Assembly (NCBI GenBank): GCA_031417915.1
Contig: JANOWN010000030.1
Span: 14,100-78,099, forward strand
DNA length: 64,000 nt
Reading direction: 5' to 3'
Source: Methylotenera_A sp031417915
GTDB lineage: Bacteria > Pseudomonadota > Gammaproteobacteria > Burkholderiales > Methylophilaceae
Each line of letters opens with the position of its first letter. Position 1 is the stretch's first letter. Below the pieces are notes generated by a model. The model saw only the letters and a list, made by a program, of their open reading frames with translations, did not search any database and was not told where the DNA came from. The position numbers and the translations under genes were made by a program. Shown here piece after piece: positions 7,933 through 15,879 of this stretch.

Positions 7933-10377
7933 TTAAACTTCAATCGTCTCAAACTCTTTGTGTTTTTCGCGGTTTTGCACGCGGTCACTCCAAGGTTCAA
8001 CTGCGCCTTGCAGCGCATACAATAAGCGCTCATAAGCCGCCTTACGGCCAGCGGCATCTTCCACCACACGTTGTTTTACATATTCCAAACCCATGCGGTG
8101 TATCCAATGTACGGTTCTATCCAAATAGCGTGCTTCTTCGCGATAAATTTGAATAAACGCACCAGAGTATTCCAGCACTTCGTCGTGCGTTTTTACTTTG
8201 CAGAGGAACTGCGCCACTTCGGTTTTAATGCCGCCATTACCGCCTACATAAATCTCCCAGCCAGAATCTACGCCAATAATGCCGACATCTTTAATGCCAG
8301 ATTCGGCACAGTTACGTGGGCAACCAGAAACCGCAAATTTAACTTTATGTGGTGCCCACATATGGTCAAAGGCTTTTTCAATATCAATACCCATTTGGGT
8401 AGAATTTTGCGTACCAAAGCGGCAGAACTCACTACCCACGCAGGTTTTAACGGTACGAATACCTTTGGCATAGGCGTAACCTGATGGCATGTCTAGGTCT
8501 TTCCACATATCCACTAAGTCTTCTTTTTTAACACCCAGCAAATCAATACGCTGACCGCCTGTGACTTTCACCATTGGCACTGCATATTTATCGGCTACAT
8601 CTGCAATTTTGCGCAACTGATCAGGCGTAGTCACACCGCCATACATACGCGGAATGACTGAGTAAGTACCATCTTTTTGAATGTTGGCGTGCACACGCTC
8701 ATTAATAAAGCGTGATTGCGGATCGTCCACCGCTTCGTGTGGCCAGCTAGATAGCAAGTAATAATTAAGTGCAGGGCGACAAGTTGCACAGCCATTGGGT
8801 GTGCGCCAAGTCATGCCGCGCATGGCATCGGGTATATTTAAATATTTGTTTTTGCGAATTTCCTCGCGAACTTCTTCGTGATTTTTATCTGAGCAACCGC
8901 AAATTGATTTGCTGGTGGAGGGCGGTGCGTAACCGCCGCCCAAGGTTGACGCTAAAATTTGCTCTACTAGCCCGACGCAACTGCCGCAACTAGAGCCTGC
9001 TTTGGTTTGTTTTTTAACGTCATCAATGGTGAATAAGCCTTGGTCTTGAATGGCTTTAACGATGACCCCTTTGCACACGCCATTACAGCCGCACACTTCC
9101 ATTTCGTTGGTCATGGCTGCCGCTTTATCTTGGCCTAAATGCCCCGTATTGCCGAGGGAATCTTGACCAAACATGAGCGAATCTCGAATCTCGTGAATGG
9201 CTTTGCCGTCACGCAGCATTTGAAAATACCAAGCGCCATCTGCGGTATCGCCATACAGCACGCTGCCGATGATTTTGTCATTTTTAATGACGAGTTTTTT
9301 GTAAACCCCGCCAACTGCGTCGTGCAACACAATTTCTTCGCGCTCTTCATCAGCCGCTTCTACGCTGCCTCTAAAGTCGCCCGCGCTAAATAAATCGATG
9401 CCCGTTACTTTTAATTTGGTTGATGTAACAGAGCCTTTATATAAGCCAATGCCAAAGTTAGCTAAATGCGTTGCACAAACTTTGGCCATTTCAAATAATG
9501 GCGCAACTAAGCCATAAGATATGCCACGGTGGGCCACGCATTCGCCCACTGCGTAAACGCGCGGGTCATACGTTTGCATGGTGTCGTTCACCACAATACC
9601 TTTGTTACAGTAGATACCTGCTGATTCCGCCAGTGCGAAATTTGGGCGAATACCTACTGCCATTACCACTAAATCAGCGGAAATTTCTAGGCCATCGGTA
9701 AAACGTGCCGATTTTACGCGCCCATTGCCGTCATCTATTAACTGCTCAGTATTTTTTTGCAGCAAAAAGTTAAGGCCTTTTGCCTCTAAACTTTTTTGCA
9801 GCATTTTGCCCGCTGTTTTATCTAATTGGCGTTCTAGTAGCCATTCGTTTTTATGTACAACGGTAACATCCATGCCTTGAATTTTTAAGCCATTAGCGGC
9901 TTCTAGCCCAAGTAAGCCGCCGCCAATCACTACTGCGTGTTTATATTTTTTAGCAGCATCTATCATGTCGTTGGTATCTTTAATATCGCGATAACCAATG
10001 ACGCCTTGTAACTCTTTGCCAGGTATTGGCAGCATAAATGGCTTAGAACCTGTAGCTAATAATAAGCGGTCGTATTCAGCTGTTGTGCCATCTTCTGCGA
10101 TTACCACACGATTTTTGCGATCAATTTCATTGATGCGCGCACTGGTATGTAGCGTAATATTATTTTCGGCATACCACTCGCGCGTATTCAAAATAATATC
10201 GTTAATTGTTTGCTCGTTTGCCAGCACGGGCGATAGCATAATACGGTTATAGTTAGGGTAAGGCTCATCACCAAACACGGTAATATCGTAAATATCAGGT
10301 GCGATTTTGAGTAGCTCTTCAACTACTCGCATGCCTGCCATGCCGTTACCTACCACCACCAATTTCATCTTTTGCAT
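7933..10377 (-). CDS. nirB: NAD(P)H nitrite reductase, large siroheme subunit
   Basis: An 814-residue protein of normal NirB length, reducing nitrite to ammonium. An N-terminal FAD/NAD(P)-binding oxidoreductase domain (~1-300; VVGNGMAGMRVVEEL and GGGLLGLEAANGL) precedes a BFD-like [2Fe-2S] domain with CGCNGVC and CGSCV (~425-480). A linker with CGC and CATC follows, then the sulfite/nitrite reductase domains with the siroheme/[4Fe-4S] cysteines CVGSEFC and CPRNC (~640-690). It is the first gene of the nirB-transporter-kinase-nirD-nasA operon. A sigma-54 element ends about 42 bases upstream of the ATG, with NtrC-like sequences further upstream. Confidence 0.97.
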   Translation of the reverse strand: MQKMKLVVVGNGMAGMRVVEELLKIAPDIYDITVFGDEPYPNYNRIMLSPVLANEQTINDIILNTREWYAENNITLHTSARINEIDRKNRVVIAEDGTTAEYDRLLLATGSKPFMLPIPGKELQGVIGYRDIKDTNDMIDAAKKYKHAVVIGGGLLGLEAANGLKIQGMDVTVVHKNEWLLERQLDKTAGKMLQKSLEAKGLNFLLQKNTEQLIDDGNGRVKSARFTDGLEISADLVVMAVGIRPNFALAESAGIYCNKGIVVNDTMQTYDPRVYAVGECVAHRGISYGLVAPLFEMAKVCATHLANFGIGLYKGSVTSTKLKVTGIDLFSAGDFRGSVEAADEEREEIVLHDAVGGVYKKLVIKNDKIIGSVLYGDTADGAWYFQMLRDGKAIHEIRDSLMFGQDSLGNTGHLGQDKAAAMTNEMEVCGCNGVCKGVIVKAIQDQGLFTIDDVKKQTKAGSSCGSCVGLVEQILASTLGGGYAPPSTSKSICGCSDKNHEEVREEIRKNKYLNIPDAMRGMTWRTPNGCATCRPALNYYLLSSWPHEAVDDPQSRFINERVHANIQKDGTYSVIPRMYGGVTTPDQLRKIADVADKYAVPMVKVTGGQRIDLLGVKKEDLVDMWKDLDMPSGYAYAKGIRTVKTCVGSEFCRFGTQNSTQMGIDIEKAFDHMWAPHKVKFAVSGCPRNCAESGIKDVGIIGVDSGWEIYVGGNGGIKTEVAQFLCKVKTHDEVLEYSGAFIQIYREEARYLDRTVHWIHRMGLEYVKQRVVEDAAGRKAAYERLLYALQGAVEPWSDRVQNREKHKEFETIEV

Positions 10378-10418
10378 AATCTTTTACTTAAGTTTTGTGA
10401 ATACATTGAAACAACACT

Positions 10419-10434
10419 TGCAATTAGCGTGCCA
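10419..10434 (-). promoter_or_regulatory. sigma-54 promoter of the nirB operon
   Basis: On the minus strand the sequence TGGCACGCTAATTGCA fits every position of the sigma-54 consensus (TGGCAYR, four bases, TTGCW). Predicted initiation near 10407 leaves a leader of about 30 bases before nirB. Confidence 0.85.
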
Positions 10435-10526
10435 CCATTAATTATTGTTTTAGTACAATAACTTAGTATTTTTTAATGCTTATTTAATTAAAATGACGCA
10501 CCAAAAAAGCTAGCCGACCATAGGCG

Positions 10527-10543
10527 TGAACCAAAATGGTGCG
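10527..10543. promoter_or_regulatory. probable NtrC-binding dyad upstream of the nirB promoter
   Basis: TGAAC, seven bases (CAAAATG), GTGCG resembles the NtrC dyad TGCAC-N7-GTGCA with two mismatches. A further half-site, CGCACC, lies at about 10497-10502, one enhancer spacing closer to the promoter. The distance to the predicted start (~-128 and ~-95) suits enhancer binding. Confidence 0.55.
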
Positions 10544-10557
10544 TAAAAGTTAAAAAT

Positions 10558-10598
10558 GATGCTCTACGAGCCAATATCCATGCGGGTTTCAGTGCATC
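10558..10598 (+). repeat. ATATCCATG palindromic element downstream of the porin
   Basis: A full-length copy: left arm from GATGCTCTACGAGCC, core AATATCCATG, right arm ending TGCATC. It lies 23 bases beyond the porin stop, where it could act as the 3' hairpin of that transcript. Confidence 0.8.
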
Positions 10599-10621
10599 TT
10601 TATTTTAGTGTTTTTATGAAA

Positions 10622-12067
10622 TTAAAACGAGTACATTGCAGTTAACCAGAGCTTATCTGTATCGAGAATACGGCCGCGATTGCCAGCCACACTATTTGCC
10701 ACGTTAGGCGTTGCAGCATAATGGTCATCTTCACTATATTTGCCGTATTCCAACTTAGTCATCCAGTTTTTGTCGATATTCCAAGTAGCTGCAACGTTCC
10801 ATTCGGTGCCATACTTATTGCCATTTCTCGAGGCTCCGCCGCCCACAGTATTAAAATCTTCGTCCGATTTAATGAGATGATAATCAGCAAAAAATAGGAA
10901 ATCATCATACTTGTAAGTCGCGGTGACGAAAGTATCTTGTATGCCTTGTCTTGGTGTGGCTAAAAATTTATCTACCCAACCTTGAAACAGGTGATTGGTG
11001 CCAAACGGCGTTTGGAAAGCATATTTGCTATCGTTGCTTGATAACAATTCTTGGTCTAAACGAAAGTTAAAATTGTCAAAGCCCAAACCGCCGCCCAGCT
11101 TGTAATAATGCGCGTCGATGCGTTTGTCGCCATCGGCATAGTCGCTTTGTTTGGCGTATTCTGCCGTATAGTGCGCTCTAAAATTAGGGTTGAAAGGATG
11201 CGTACCATCTAAACGCAACCCAAACACTTTATTCGATTGATCGGCATTGATATTTGGCTTGCCAGCGTTATTGAGCGTGCCTGCACCAAACCAAGCGTTG
11301 CCTAGCCCCAAGTCATCAAAATCATCCAAATAAGCGTAGCCAATCAAATACTCGGCAGGTGAAATGCGATATTTCACATTCACGATTTCAAGCGCGCCGT
11401 CGTCACGATTTTTGGTAGTAATTTGTCTCACGCGCTCAAAGTGCGCTAAAAACACTTCAGTATCTGGAATGCTTTTATTTAAAACCGAACCGCCATCAAA
11501 CACTTGCATGACTTGGCGGAAGCCAATATCGCCGATAAAGCGCACGTTATCTAGGTTTAACTGTTGGCGGCCAAGACGGAATTTGGTGTTTTTAATGCCA
11601 GTCCAATCCACATAAAGTTGATTGATGCCAGTATAAGTTGGGTCAATAATCTTCGCGTACTCGGCATTTCTAAGCTGATTAGAAGCAGCGTTGACAAGCG
11701 TATTATTGGTGCTATCGTTAAAATTATCAATGAATTTTGATACGTCAATCAACTGCGCCGCAAAGCTAAAGTTCTTATATGGAGCGGTTTGCCAGCCAAT
11801 CAAATTGCGCAAAGTCAAAGCTTCCCCATCTTTAAGTGCTTTGCTGGCAGCAGGCGTTCCAGCTGGCCCCAAGCCGTCTTGGCCTACCTTTTCGTAACGC
11901 AATCTAAAGTTGGTTAAGTTTTTGCCTTCTTTTACCGAATCCATAAACGTGTATTCGTCTTCTGCGGCTGGCGCATCTTCAGCAGCAGCGCTACAAGCCG
12001 CACCATATAAGGCGTGTAGGGCGGCGTATGCGGTTAGTTTTAGGTTAAATTTTGTGTTCTTCATCAT
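10622..12067 (-). CDS. outer-membrane beta-barrel porin (alginate-export-like), nitrate cluster
   Basis: A 481-residue protein with an N-terminal signal peptide (MMKNTKFNLKLTAYAALHAL... with a possible cut near SAAAEDA) and a long aromatic-rich alternating sequence ending in a C-terminal aromatic strand (LTAMYSF), typical of outer-membrane barrels. The closest family by look is the alginate-export/AlgE-like porins often found beside nitrate assimilation genes; nitrate passage is inferred from context. The start was moved to 12067, because AGGGA lies six bases before ATG ATG there; 12064 is equally possible. A perfect sigma-54 element sits 39 bases upstream and an NtrC dyad beyond it. Confidence 0.85.
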   Translation of the reverse strand: MMKNTKFNLKLTAYAALHALYGAACSAAAEDAPAAEDEYTFMDSVKEGKNLTNFRLRYEKVGQDGLGPAGTPAASKALKDGEALTLRNLIGWQTAPYKNFSFAAQLIDVSKFIDNFNDSTNNTLVNAASNQLRNAEYAKIIDPTYTGINQLYVDWTGIKNTKFRLGRQQLNLDNVRFIGDIGFRQVMQVFDGGSVLNKSIPDTEVFLAHFERVRQITTKNRDDGALEIVNVKYRISPAEYLIGYAYLDDFDDLGLGNAWFGAGTLNNAGKPNINADQSNKVFGLRLDGTHPFNPNFRAHYTAEYAKQSDYADGDKRIDAHYYKLGGGLGFDNFNFRLDQELLSSNDSKYAFQTPFGTNHLFQGWVDKFLATPRQGIQDTFVTATYKYDDFLFFADYHLIKSDEDFNTVGGGASRNGNKYGTEWNVAATWNIDKNWMTKLEYGKYSEDDHYAATPNVANSVAGNRGRILDTDKLWLTAMYSF

Positions 12068-12105
12068 GCTTCCCTGTAGATTTTTTATTAGCATAATTAA
12101 GCTTC

Positions 12106-12121
12106 AGCAAAGCCTGTGCCA
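12106..12121 (-). promoter_or_regulatory. sigma-54 promoter of the porin gene
   Basis: The minus strand reads TGGCACAGGCTTTGCT, matching every position of the sigma-54 consensus. Predicted initiation near 12094 leaves a 27-base leader carrying the AGGGA ribosome site. Confidence 0.88.
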
Positions 12122-12207
12122 AGTGTTTAATTGCACTATAAGCCATTGATTTATATACTTAAAGTTACAATTTTTTAAACATGATGCAAAAATTAATCAG
12201 GCATAAA

Positions 12208-12224
12208 TGCACCAGCAAGGTGCA
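12208..12224. promoter_or_regulatory. NtrC-binding dyad upstream of the porin promoter
   Basis: TGCACCAGCAAGGTGCA is a perfect match to the NtrC site architecture (TGCAC-N7-GTGCA, with C and G flanking inside as in enteric glnA sites). It is centred about 122 bases upstream of the predicted sigma-54 start. The rest of 12225-12352 holds nothing I can name. Confidence 0.8.
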
Positions 12225-12352
12225 AGCGCATGTTCTTTTGAGTGCATGGCTAGATTTACATTGAGTAAAACGACAGCAGCGCGAGAAGGGCGGAATAGAG
12301 GATTAAACGCGTTAAAAAAGCACTAAATAAATTAATCAAGATAATTAAAGTA

Positions 12353-12393
12353 GATGCTCTTAGAGGCAATATCCATGCGGGTGGTGGGGCAGG
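12353..12393 (+). repeat. ATATCCATG palindromic element at the 3' end of the 12397-12975 gene
   Basis: The left arm GATGCTCTTAGAGG, core CAATATCCATGCGGG, and a diverged right arm with GGGGCAGGC. It abuts the stop codon of the upstream membrane-protein gene. Confidence 0.75.
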
Positions 12394-12396
12394 CTT

Positions 12397-12975
12397 CTAG
12401 TCAAAATTTAGTCCTGAATATGCTTTATAACATCCTAAAAAGAAACAAATTAATGAGATGGCTACCAGTGCAATAGAAACCATTCTATAAACATTGCCGT
12501 ATTTATTATTTTTTTCTTGATAGTTATATTGTGCAAAGTAAGTCGAGGCAGTCGCTATTGCTGCAAATAGTACTCCTAAGGTGAAACGAAATAAGGCGTC
12601 TCCAAACTCGAATGGGATAACAAGCTCTTTATTATCTTTAAATAATGCTGCCAAAAACCCCAGCATCGCTACCGAAGCGCCACCATTAATAAGTAAACAA
12701 CTTTTTAATGCGGCTACAGCGGTGCTCATTGTCGCTTCAAACATTGATTTGTGAAACTCTAATTTTTCCCGAAATCTACTTTGTCGACTGTCAGACTTTG
12801 CTTGGTAATGCGCCATGTTGGCTTTATGTGTCATCATTCTATACTCTTGAAGACTAGGGTCATCTCTTGCGAGAGTATCAAGCCAGGCTATGAATTTTGC
12901 ATGGTCAATCGACTCACCTTTTGCCTGAAGTTCGACTACTGTTTTTCTTATCTTATCAAAAGCTAACTGTTCCAC
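12397..12975 (-). CDS. unrecognised membrane protein with three C-terminal helices
   Basis: A 192-residue protein I do not recognise. The first ~100 residues are polar and helical, with KRL-rich amphipathic stretches. They are followed by hydrophobic segments at about 90-110 (CLLINGGASVAMLGFLAALF), 125-145 and 165-185 (MVSIALVAISLICFFLGC). No catalytic motif is visible. It stands alone in an accessory stretch between the nitrate cluster and a toxin-antitoxin pair. Local base composition is more AT-rich than the nitrate genes, compatible with acquisition, but no mobile-element boundary is seen. Function unknown. Confidence 0.7.
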   Translation of the reverse strand: MEQLAFDKIRKTVVELQAKGESIDHAKFIAWLDTLARDDPSLQEYRMMTHKANMAHYQAKSDSRQSRFREKLEFHKSMFEATMSTAVAALKSCLLINGGASVAMLGFLAALFKDNKELVIPFEFGDALFRFTLGVLFAAIATASTYFAQYNYQEKNNKYGNVYRMVSIALVAISLICFFLGCYKAYSGLNFD

Positions 12976-13062
12976 AATTGTCCCTTTCTTTTAATATGGT
13001 CATTAGTTCTTAAATAGAGATAGTATAGGAATTTTAAAACGTTTTTAGTATTTATAGACCCT

Positions 13063-13094
13063 ACGGGGATTGTGCCAGCCTCACCTTTGAGCGA
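13063..13094. repeat. 32-bp direct repeat, copy 1 (downstream of the toxin gene)
   Basis: It begins with ACGGGGATTGTGCCAG, identical in copy 2 at 13792; over 32 bases the copies agree at 27 positions. The two copies bracket the toxin-antitoxin genes and one GTCAT palindrome, 729 bases apart. Confidence 0.75.
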
Positions 13095-13096
13095 AT

Positions 13097-13372
13097 TTAG
13101 TAAACTTGACTATGGTCGCCCACATTCACCAAAATTATTTCTTTTTCAGTAACTATCATGGTTAAAGTGATGCGATATTTTAGGTTGATTGATATTCTGT
13201 GTAGCCCATCCAGCTTGCCTTTTAGGGCATGTAAACGTAGTGAGGCGTGGTGCGGATTGATTTCTAACAATTGCAGGGTTTTGGCGTATTGGTTTTCTAC
13301 ATCTGGGTGGTTTTTAATAAACTTAGCGGCTTTGCGCGTGTATTGCTCGGTAAAAACTAGCTGCCAAGGCAT
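13097..13372 (-). CDS. RelE/ParE-superfamily toxin of a toxin-antitoxin pair
   Basis: A 91-residue protein with the RelE-fold pattern: N-terminal WQLVFTEQYTRKAAKFIK helix, a central LHALKGKLDGLHRISIN strand pair with basic residues, and the terminal strand IILVNVGDHSQVY. This resembles YoeB/RelE-like mRNA interferases and ParE-like toxins; which activity it has cannot be told from sequence alone. It lies three bases downstream of its antitoxin gene, as in a classic bicistronic module with antitoxin first. A 32-bp direct repeat starts two bases after its stop. Confidence 0.85.
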   Translation of the reverse strand: MPWQLVFTEQYTRKAAKFIKNHPDVENQYAKTLQLLEINPHHASLRLHALKGKLDGLHRISINLKYRITLTMIVTEKEIILVNVGDHSQVY

Positions 13373-13375
13373 ATG

Positions 13376-13636
13376 TTATTTATTCAACGCTTTAATTCTT
13401 TGAATATGTTGGGCGACGGTTTCTTTTACAAAACGGCCAGCCTCAATATCGGCTTTCGATTCTGCTAAGGCAGCTTTCAGCTCGCACTCGCGTAAATGCT
13501 GATATTGCGCGTTGCTCATCACCACATATTTCACTTGGCCACGCACGGTCACAGGCGCTTCTAACTGCGCCAGCAGGGCGTCTTCTATGGCTTTTACGCC
13601 TTTGGTTTTTAAATCGTTTGCAGAAATTATGCTCAT
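13376..13636 (-). CDS. Phd/YefM-type antitoxin
   Basis: An 86-residue protein with an N-terminal Phd/YefM DNA-binding and dimerisation region (IISANDLKTKGVKAIEDAL, then VTVRGQVKYVVMSNAQYQHL) and a helical C-terminal tail (~55-86) that would wrap the toxin. It precedes the toxin gene by three bases. Antitoxins of this family usually repress their own promoter; that promoter should lie in 13637-13700. Confidence 0.85.
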   Translation of the reverse strand: MSIISANDLKTKGVKAIEDALLAQLEAPVTVRGQVKYVVMSNAQYQHLRECELKAALAESKADIEAGRFVKETVAQHIQRIKALNK

Positions 13637-13706
13637 TGAATAACCTTGTTAATCGTACTGTTAAGAATATTATACATAATGTGAATTGGAATTCAATCTT
13701 TCTTTC

Positions 13707-13775
13707 GTCATACCGACGCAAGTCGGCATCCAGTGTCTTTAAAGTCGTTGGATTCCGTATCAAGTACGGAATGAC
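13707..13775. repeat. GTCAT...ATGAC palindromic element upstream of the antitoxin
   Basis: Two unequal hairpin arms: the left runs GTCATACCGACGCAAGTCGG to ATCCA, the right TGGATTCCG to GGAATGAC. Each arm is itself an inverted repeat, as in other members of this family. Confidence 0.8.
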
Positions 13776-13791
13776 GGGTGGAAGATTAGTC

Positions 13792-13823
13792 ACGGGGATT
13801 GTGCCAGTCTCGCATTAGGGCGA
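13792..13823. repeat. 32-bp direct repeat, copy 2
   Basis: It shares ACGGGGATTGTGCCAG exactly and 27 of 32 positions overall with the copy at 13063. It overlaps the end of the decayed gene on the minus strand, encoding its ALMRDWHNPR tail; copy 1 preserves a similar WHNPR reading. Confidence 0.75.
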
Positions 13824-13897
13824 TTCTGTCATCTTTCGCTAACGACATGTACAGCGGTTTTTTATGAGCAATTACTAAGCTTAACCATTTTATGTCA

Positions 13898-13935
13898 GAC
13901 CTACAGTCTAATATCCATGAGCCTTGCAGAGCATC
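13898..13935 (+). repeat. ATATCCATG palindromic element inside the decayed gene
   Basis: Core TAATATCCATGAG with right arm CTTGCAGAGCATC; the left arm is poorly kept. On the minus strand it reads DALQGSWILDCRSD, the same frame as the folA copy (SLQAAWILARSD). Confidence 0.7.
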
Positions 13936-14088
13936 TATTTTTTTAATTTTATTGGTAGTTAAATGCTTGATCGTTTCCTCTAAATCCTTTTATGCAGGCT
14001 ATTTCTGTAGCCACAACACCCATGACAGTTGTACTGTCTAATTTAGCGGTTAATTAGCCGTCAAACATACTTTAACGTGTCCAAATTC

Positions 14089-14108
14089 AATAGCCCTTTC
14101 GGGCTATT
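14089..14108. terminator. hairpin, possible weak terminator
   Basis: AATAGCCC, four-base loop TTTC, GGGCTATT: a perfect 8-bp stem. No long T-run follows on either strand, so terminator function is uncertain. Bases 14109-14185 hold nothing I can name. Confidence 0.4.
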
Positions 14109-14185
14109 TGCCATTTATAAAATAAATTAAGTCAATTAAAACAGTGCATTCCAGCGTGGGTGTGGCTCTTACGCCAATAAATTAA

Positions 14186-14676
14186 TCAATAAGTCCTAAG
14201 TTTATTGCCACGATTAGCCTGAACGAAGTAGTGCGCTCAGCGTTAGAAGGCATAGTTCCGCCAGAAAATATCTTTGGCTCAGAGTTCGAATTTGATGCCA
14301 ATACAGGCGAGATTTGCGCTGTGCTTCACGTGCCCGCAGGTAGCGGCAAGGTGGCCGTGCTGCAAGAGCTAGAGCTTAAACTGCAAATGAGCTCCGATCG
14401 CGTCATTTATATTGGTGATGGTAGCTCTGACCTTTACGTGATGCACGATTTGAATAGCCGCGACGGCCATACTATTGCTGTTTCAGAGACCAAATCTATC
14501 GGCCGCATCGCCAATAGAACCGTGTTGAGTGATAATGCCGTCAGCGTGCTGGTGCCGATTCTGGAAGATGTGATGAAATGGGAATCGCAACAAATTCGCG
14601 ACCTATTTACCGCGCATGGCCTAGCTTGCAAGATTGGGATAAGATACACACCGATTGGATTACTTTTCATCATTAA
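14186..14676 (+). pseudogene. HAD-family phosphatase remnant, 5' truncated and frameshifted
   Basis: An open stretch from 14186 encodes the back half of a HAD phosphoserine-phosphatase-like enzyme: VVRSALEGIVPPENIFGSEFEF, then the motif with metal-binding aspartates YIGDGSSDLYVMHDL. The N-terminal DxDxT nucleophile region is missing. Around 14625 one T appears to be lost: reading through gives a nonsense tail (to 14701), but restoring a T after GCT gives LALQDWDKIHTDWITFHH and a stop at 14674-14676. An internal GTG at 14231 could start a truncated product, but that would lack the catalytic aspartate. I treat it as a pseudogene. Confidence 0.75.
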
Positions 14677-14691
14677 GGGCATGATTAACAC

Positions 14692-14946
14692 ATGGACATA
14701 ACAGAAACTATAGGCTTTTCTTCGGCATTTTTAACCACCTTCGCATTTGTGCCGCAGGCTTATCATTCGTGGAAAACCCGCGATTTATCAGGCGTTTCGC
14801 TGCCCATGTACGGTATATTTAGCCTGGGCGTAGCGGGGTGGATTGTTTACGGCTATCTGATTCAAAGCTGGCCAGTATTTTTGGCCAACTGCGTCACGTT
14901 TGTGCTTTCTTGCGTGGTGCTTTTTTTAAAACTCAAACATCGCTAA
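14692..14946 (+). CDS. SemiSWEET-type sugar transporter (PQ-loop)
   Basis: An 84-residue protein with three predicted helices: ~5-25 with the family PQ motif (FVPQAYHSW), ~40-58 and ~62-80. SemiSWEETs dimerise to form a small sugar uniporter in the inner membrane; the substrate here is unknown. The ATG lies shortly after AAGGGC, in the tail of the HAD remnant, so the two were probably co-transcribed. Unlike its neighbour it looks intact. Confidence 0.88.
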   Translation: MDITETIGFSSAFLTTFAFVPQAYHSWKTRDLSGVSLPMYGIFSLGVAGWIVYGYLIQSWPVFLANCVTFVLSCVVLFLKLKHR

Positions 14947-14999
14947 AGCGCACATGCACCGATTTATATTGATTTTAATGATTTTAAAAATATGAAAGT

Positions 15000-15040
15000 A
15001 ATACTCTATGAGGCAATATCCATGCGAGTGGCAGGGCAAT
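15000..15040 (+). repeat. ATATCCATG palindromic element between SemiSWEET and parA-like genes
   Basis: Left arm TACTCTATGAGG, core CAATATCCATGCG, right arm GTGGCAGGGCA. It lies between the 3' ends of two convergent genes. Confidence 0.75.
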
Positions 15041-15074
15041 GGTTTTTAGGTTTTTATCTAGGTTGTAAAACGCG

Positions 15075-15680
15075 TTAAACTTTTGCAACCCATTGCAGCA
15101 GGCGCTTCCACTGCGCAATCTCTTGTTCCACCAATGAAGGGCGCATATCAAATAGGCTCAAGCCTTGCTCGGCGGCTGTTACATACACTTGCGTGTTGCG
15201 CAGGTAAGCCAACACCGGCAAATCGGCCTGTTGCATAAATTCTGCTAGTTTCACTGCAGAATTCGTGCGCATATTAACGCGCATGCCAACCAGCGCCACA
15301 AAAGTCTTATTTTTGCGTATGCTTTTTTCTTCCGTCAGCACCTGCAAAAAATCGCTGGTGGCGCCAATATCAAACGCAGAAGGTTGAATTGGTACAATCA
15401 CGCAATCGGCCGCTTTCACCGCTTCGGTCAGCTTATCATCGCGCAAGCCAGCGGGCGAATCGGTAATAACCCAATCTAACTTTTCCACTTTTTTGCTGTT
15501 AGAATAAATTTGTGGCGCATTGACAGGGCGGCGCTCCAGCCAATTGGCTGACGATTGCTGACGGTCTAAATCTTCCAGCAGCACCTGTTTGCCGCGCATG
15601 GCAAAATAGCCAGCCAAGTTAGTCGCCAGTGTGCTTTTTCCGCTACCGCCTTTTGGGTTGGCGATTAAAATATTTTTCAT
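15075..15680 (-). CDS. orphan ParA/MinD-family ATPase
   Basis: A 201-residue deviant Walker-A ATPase: NPKGGSGKSTLATNLA near the N-terminus with the signature lysine, ED-L-DRQQSS for the second nucleotide motif, and DWVITDSPAG for Walker B. It has no N-terminal DNA-binding extension and no ParB gene beside it, so a role in positioning some cellular cargo or an uncharacterised complex is more likely than chromosome segregation; this is inference. It is convergent with the SemiSWEET gene and diverges from the small charged protein at 15880. Confidence 0.9.
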   Translation of the reverse strand: MKNILIANPKGGSGKSTLATNLAGYFAMRGKQVLLEDLDRQQSSANWLERRPVNAPQIYSNSKKVEKLDWVITDSPAGLRDDKLTEAVKAADCVIVPIQPSAFDIGATSDFLQVLTEEKSIRKNKTFVALVGMRVNMRTNSAVKLAEFMQQADLPVLAYLRNTQVYVTAAEQGLSLFDMRPSLVEQEIAQWKRLLQWVAKV

Positions 15681-15776
15681 GCTTTGTCCTCAAATATAAA
15701 GCTTAAATTAAAACCGTATAAACCGTTTAATCATACGTTAATTATGATTTAATTCAAGTAATTAACGACTAGTTCT

Positions 15777-15821
15777 TCGTCACAAAACTGTCACACACAT
15801 AAACTTTCTATCGCCTATACT
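15777..15821 (+). promoter_or_regulatory. possible PhoB box and TATACT -10 before the 15880 gene
   Basis: TCGTCACAAAACTGTCAC (15777-15794) agrees with the Pho box (two 7-base repeats spaced 11) at 15 of 18 positions. A TATACT at 15816-15821 could be the -10, although the 21-base gap is longer than in standard PhoB promoters. Confidence 0.35.
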
Positions 15822-15879
15822 TGCATATTATTTTACGCCATAAATTTTTACCTATAAAAAAGTTAAGGGGATATGCAAA

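Larger units (their letters stand above)
13786..14068 (-). pseudogene. possible decayed small gene with one nonsense codon and one frameshift
   Basis: Reading the minus strand from ATG at 14068 gives 94 codons of protein-like sequence ending at 13786, provided one TAA (14054-14056) and one extra G (13986-13987) are corrected. Recognisable stretches are TTVMGVVATEIACIK, KHLTTNKIKKIDAL and LAKDDRIALMRDWHNPRD. No family is recognised. A copy of the ATATCCATG element lies inside it in frame, and the 32-bp direct repeat encodes its last residues. A chance open stretch remains possible. Confidence 0.35.

Noticed and set aside
13792..13860. Integron attC site at the direct repeat
   Set aside because: GTTAGCG-like bases are present nearby, but the consensus R'/R'' boxes and the fold are not convincing, and no integrase is in the window.
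13637..14185. tRNA or CRISPR array in the longest gene-poor stretch
   Set aside because: No cloverleaf, TTCRA arm or regularly spaced repeat was found there.
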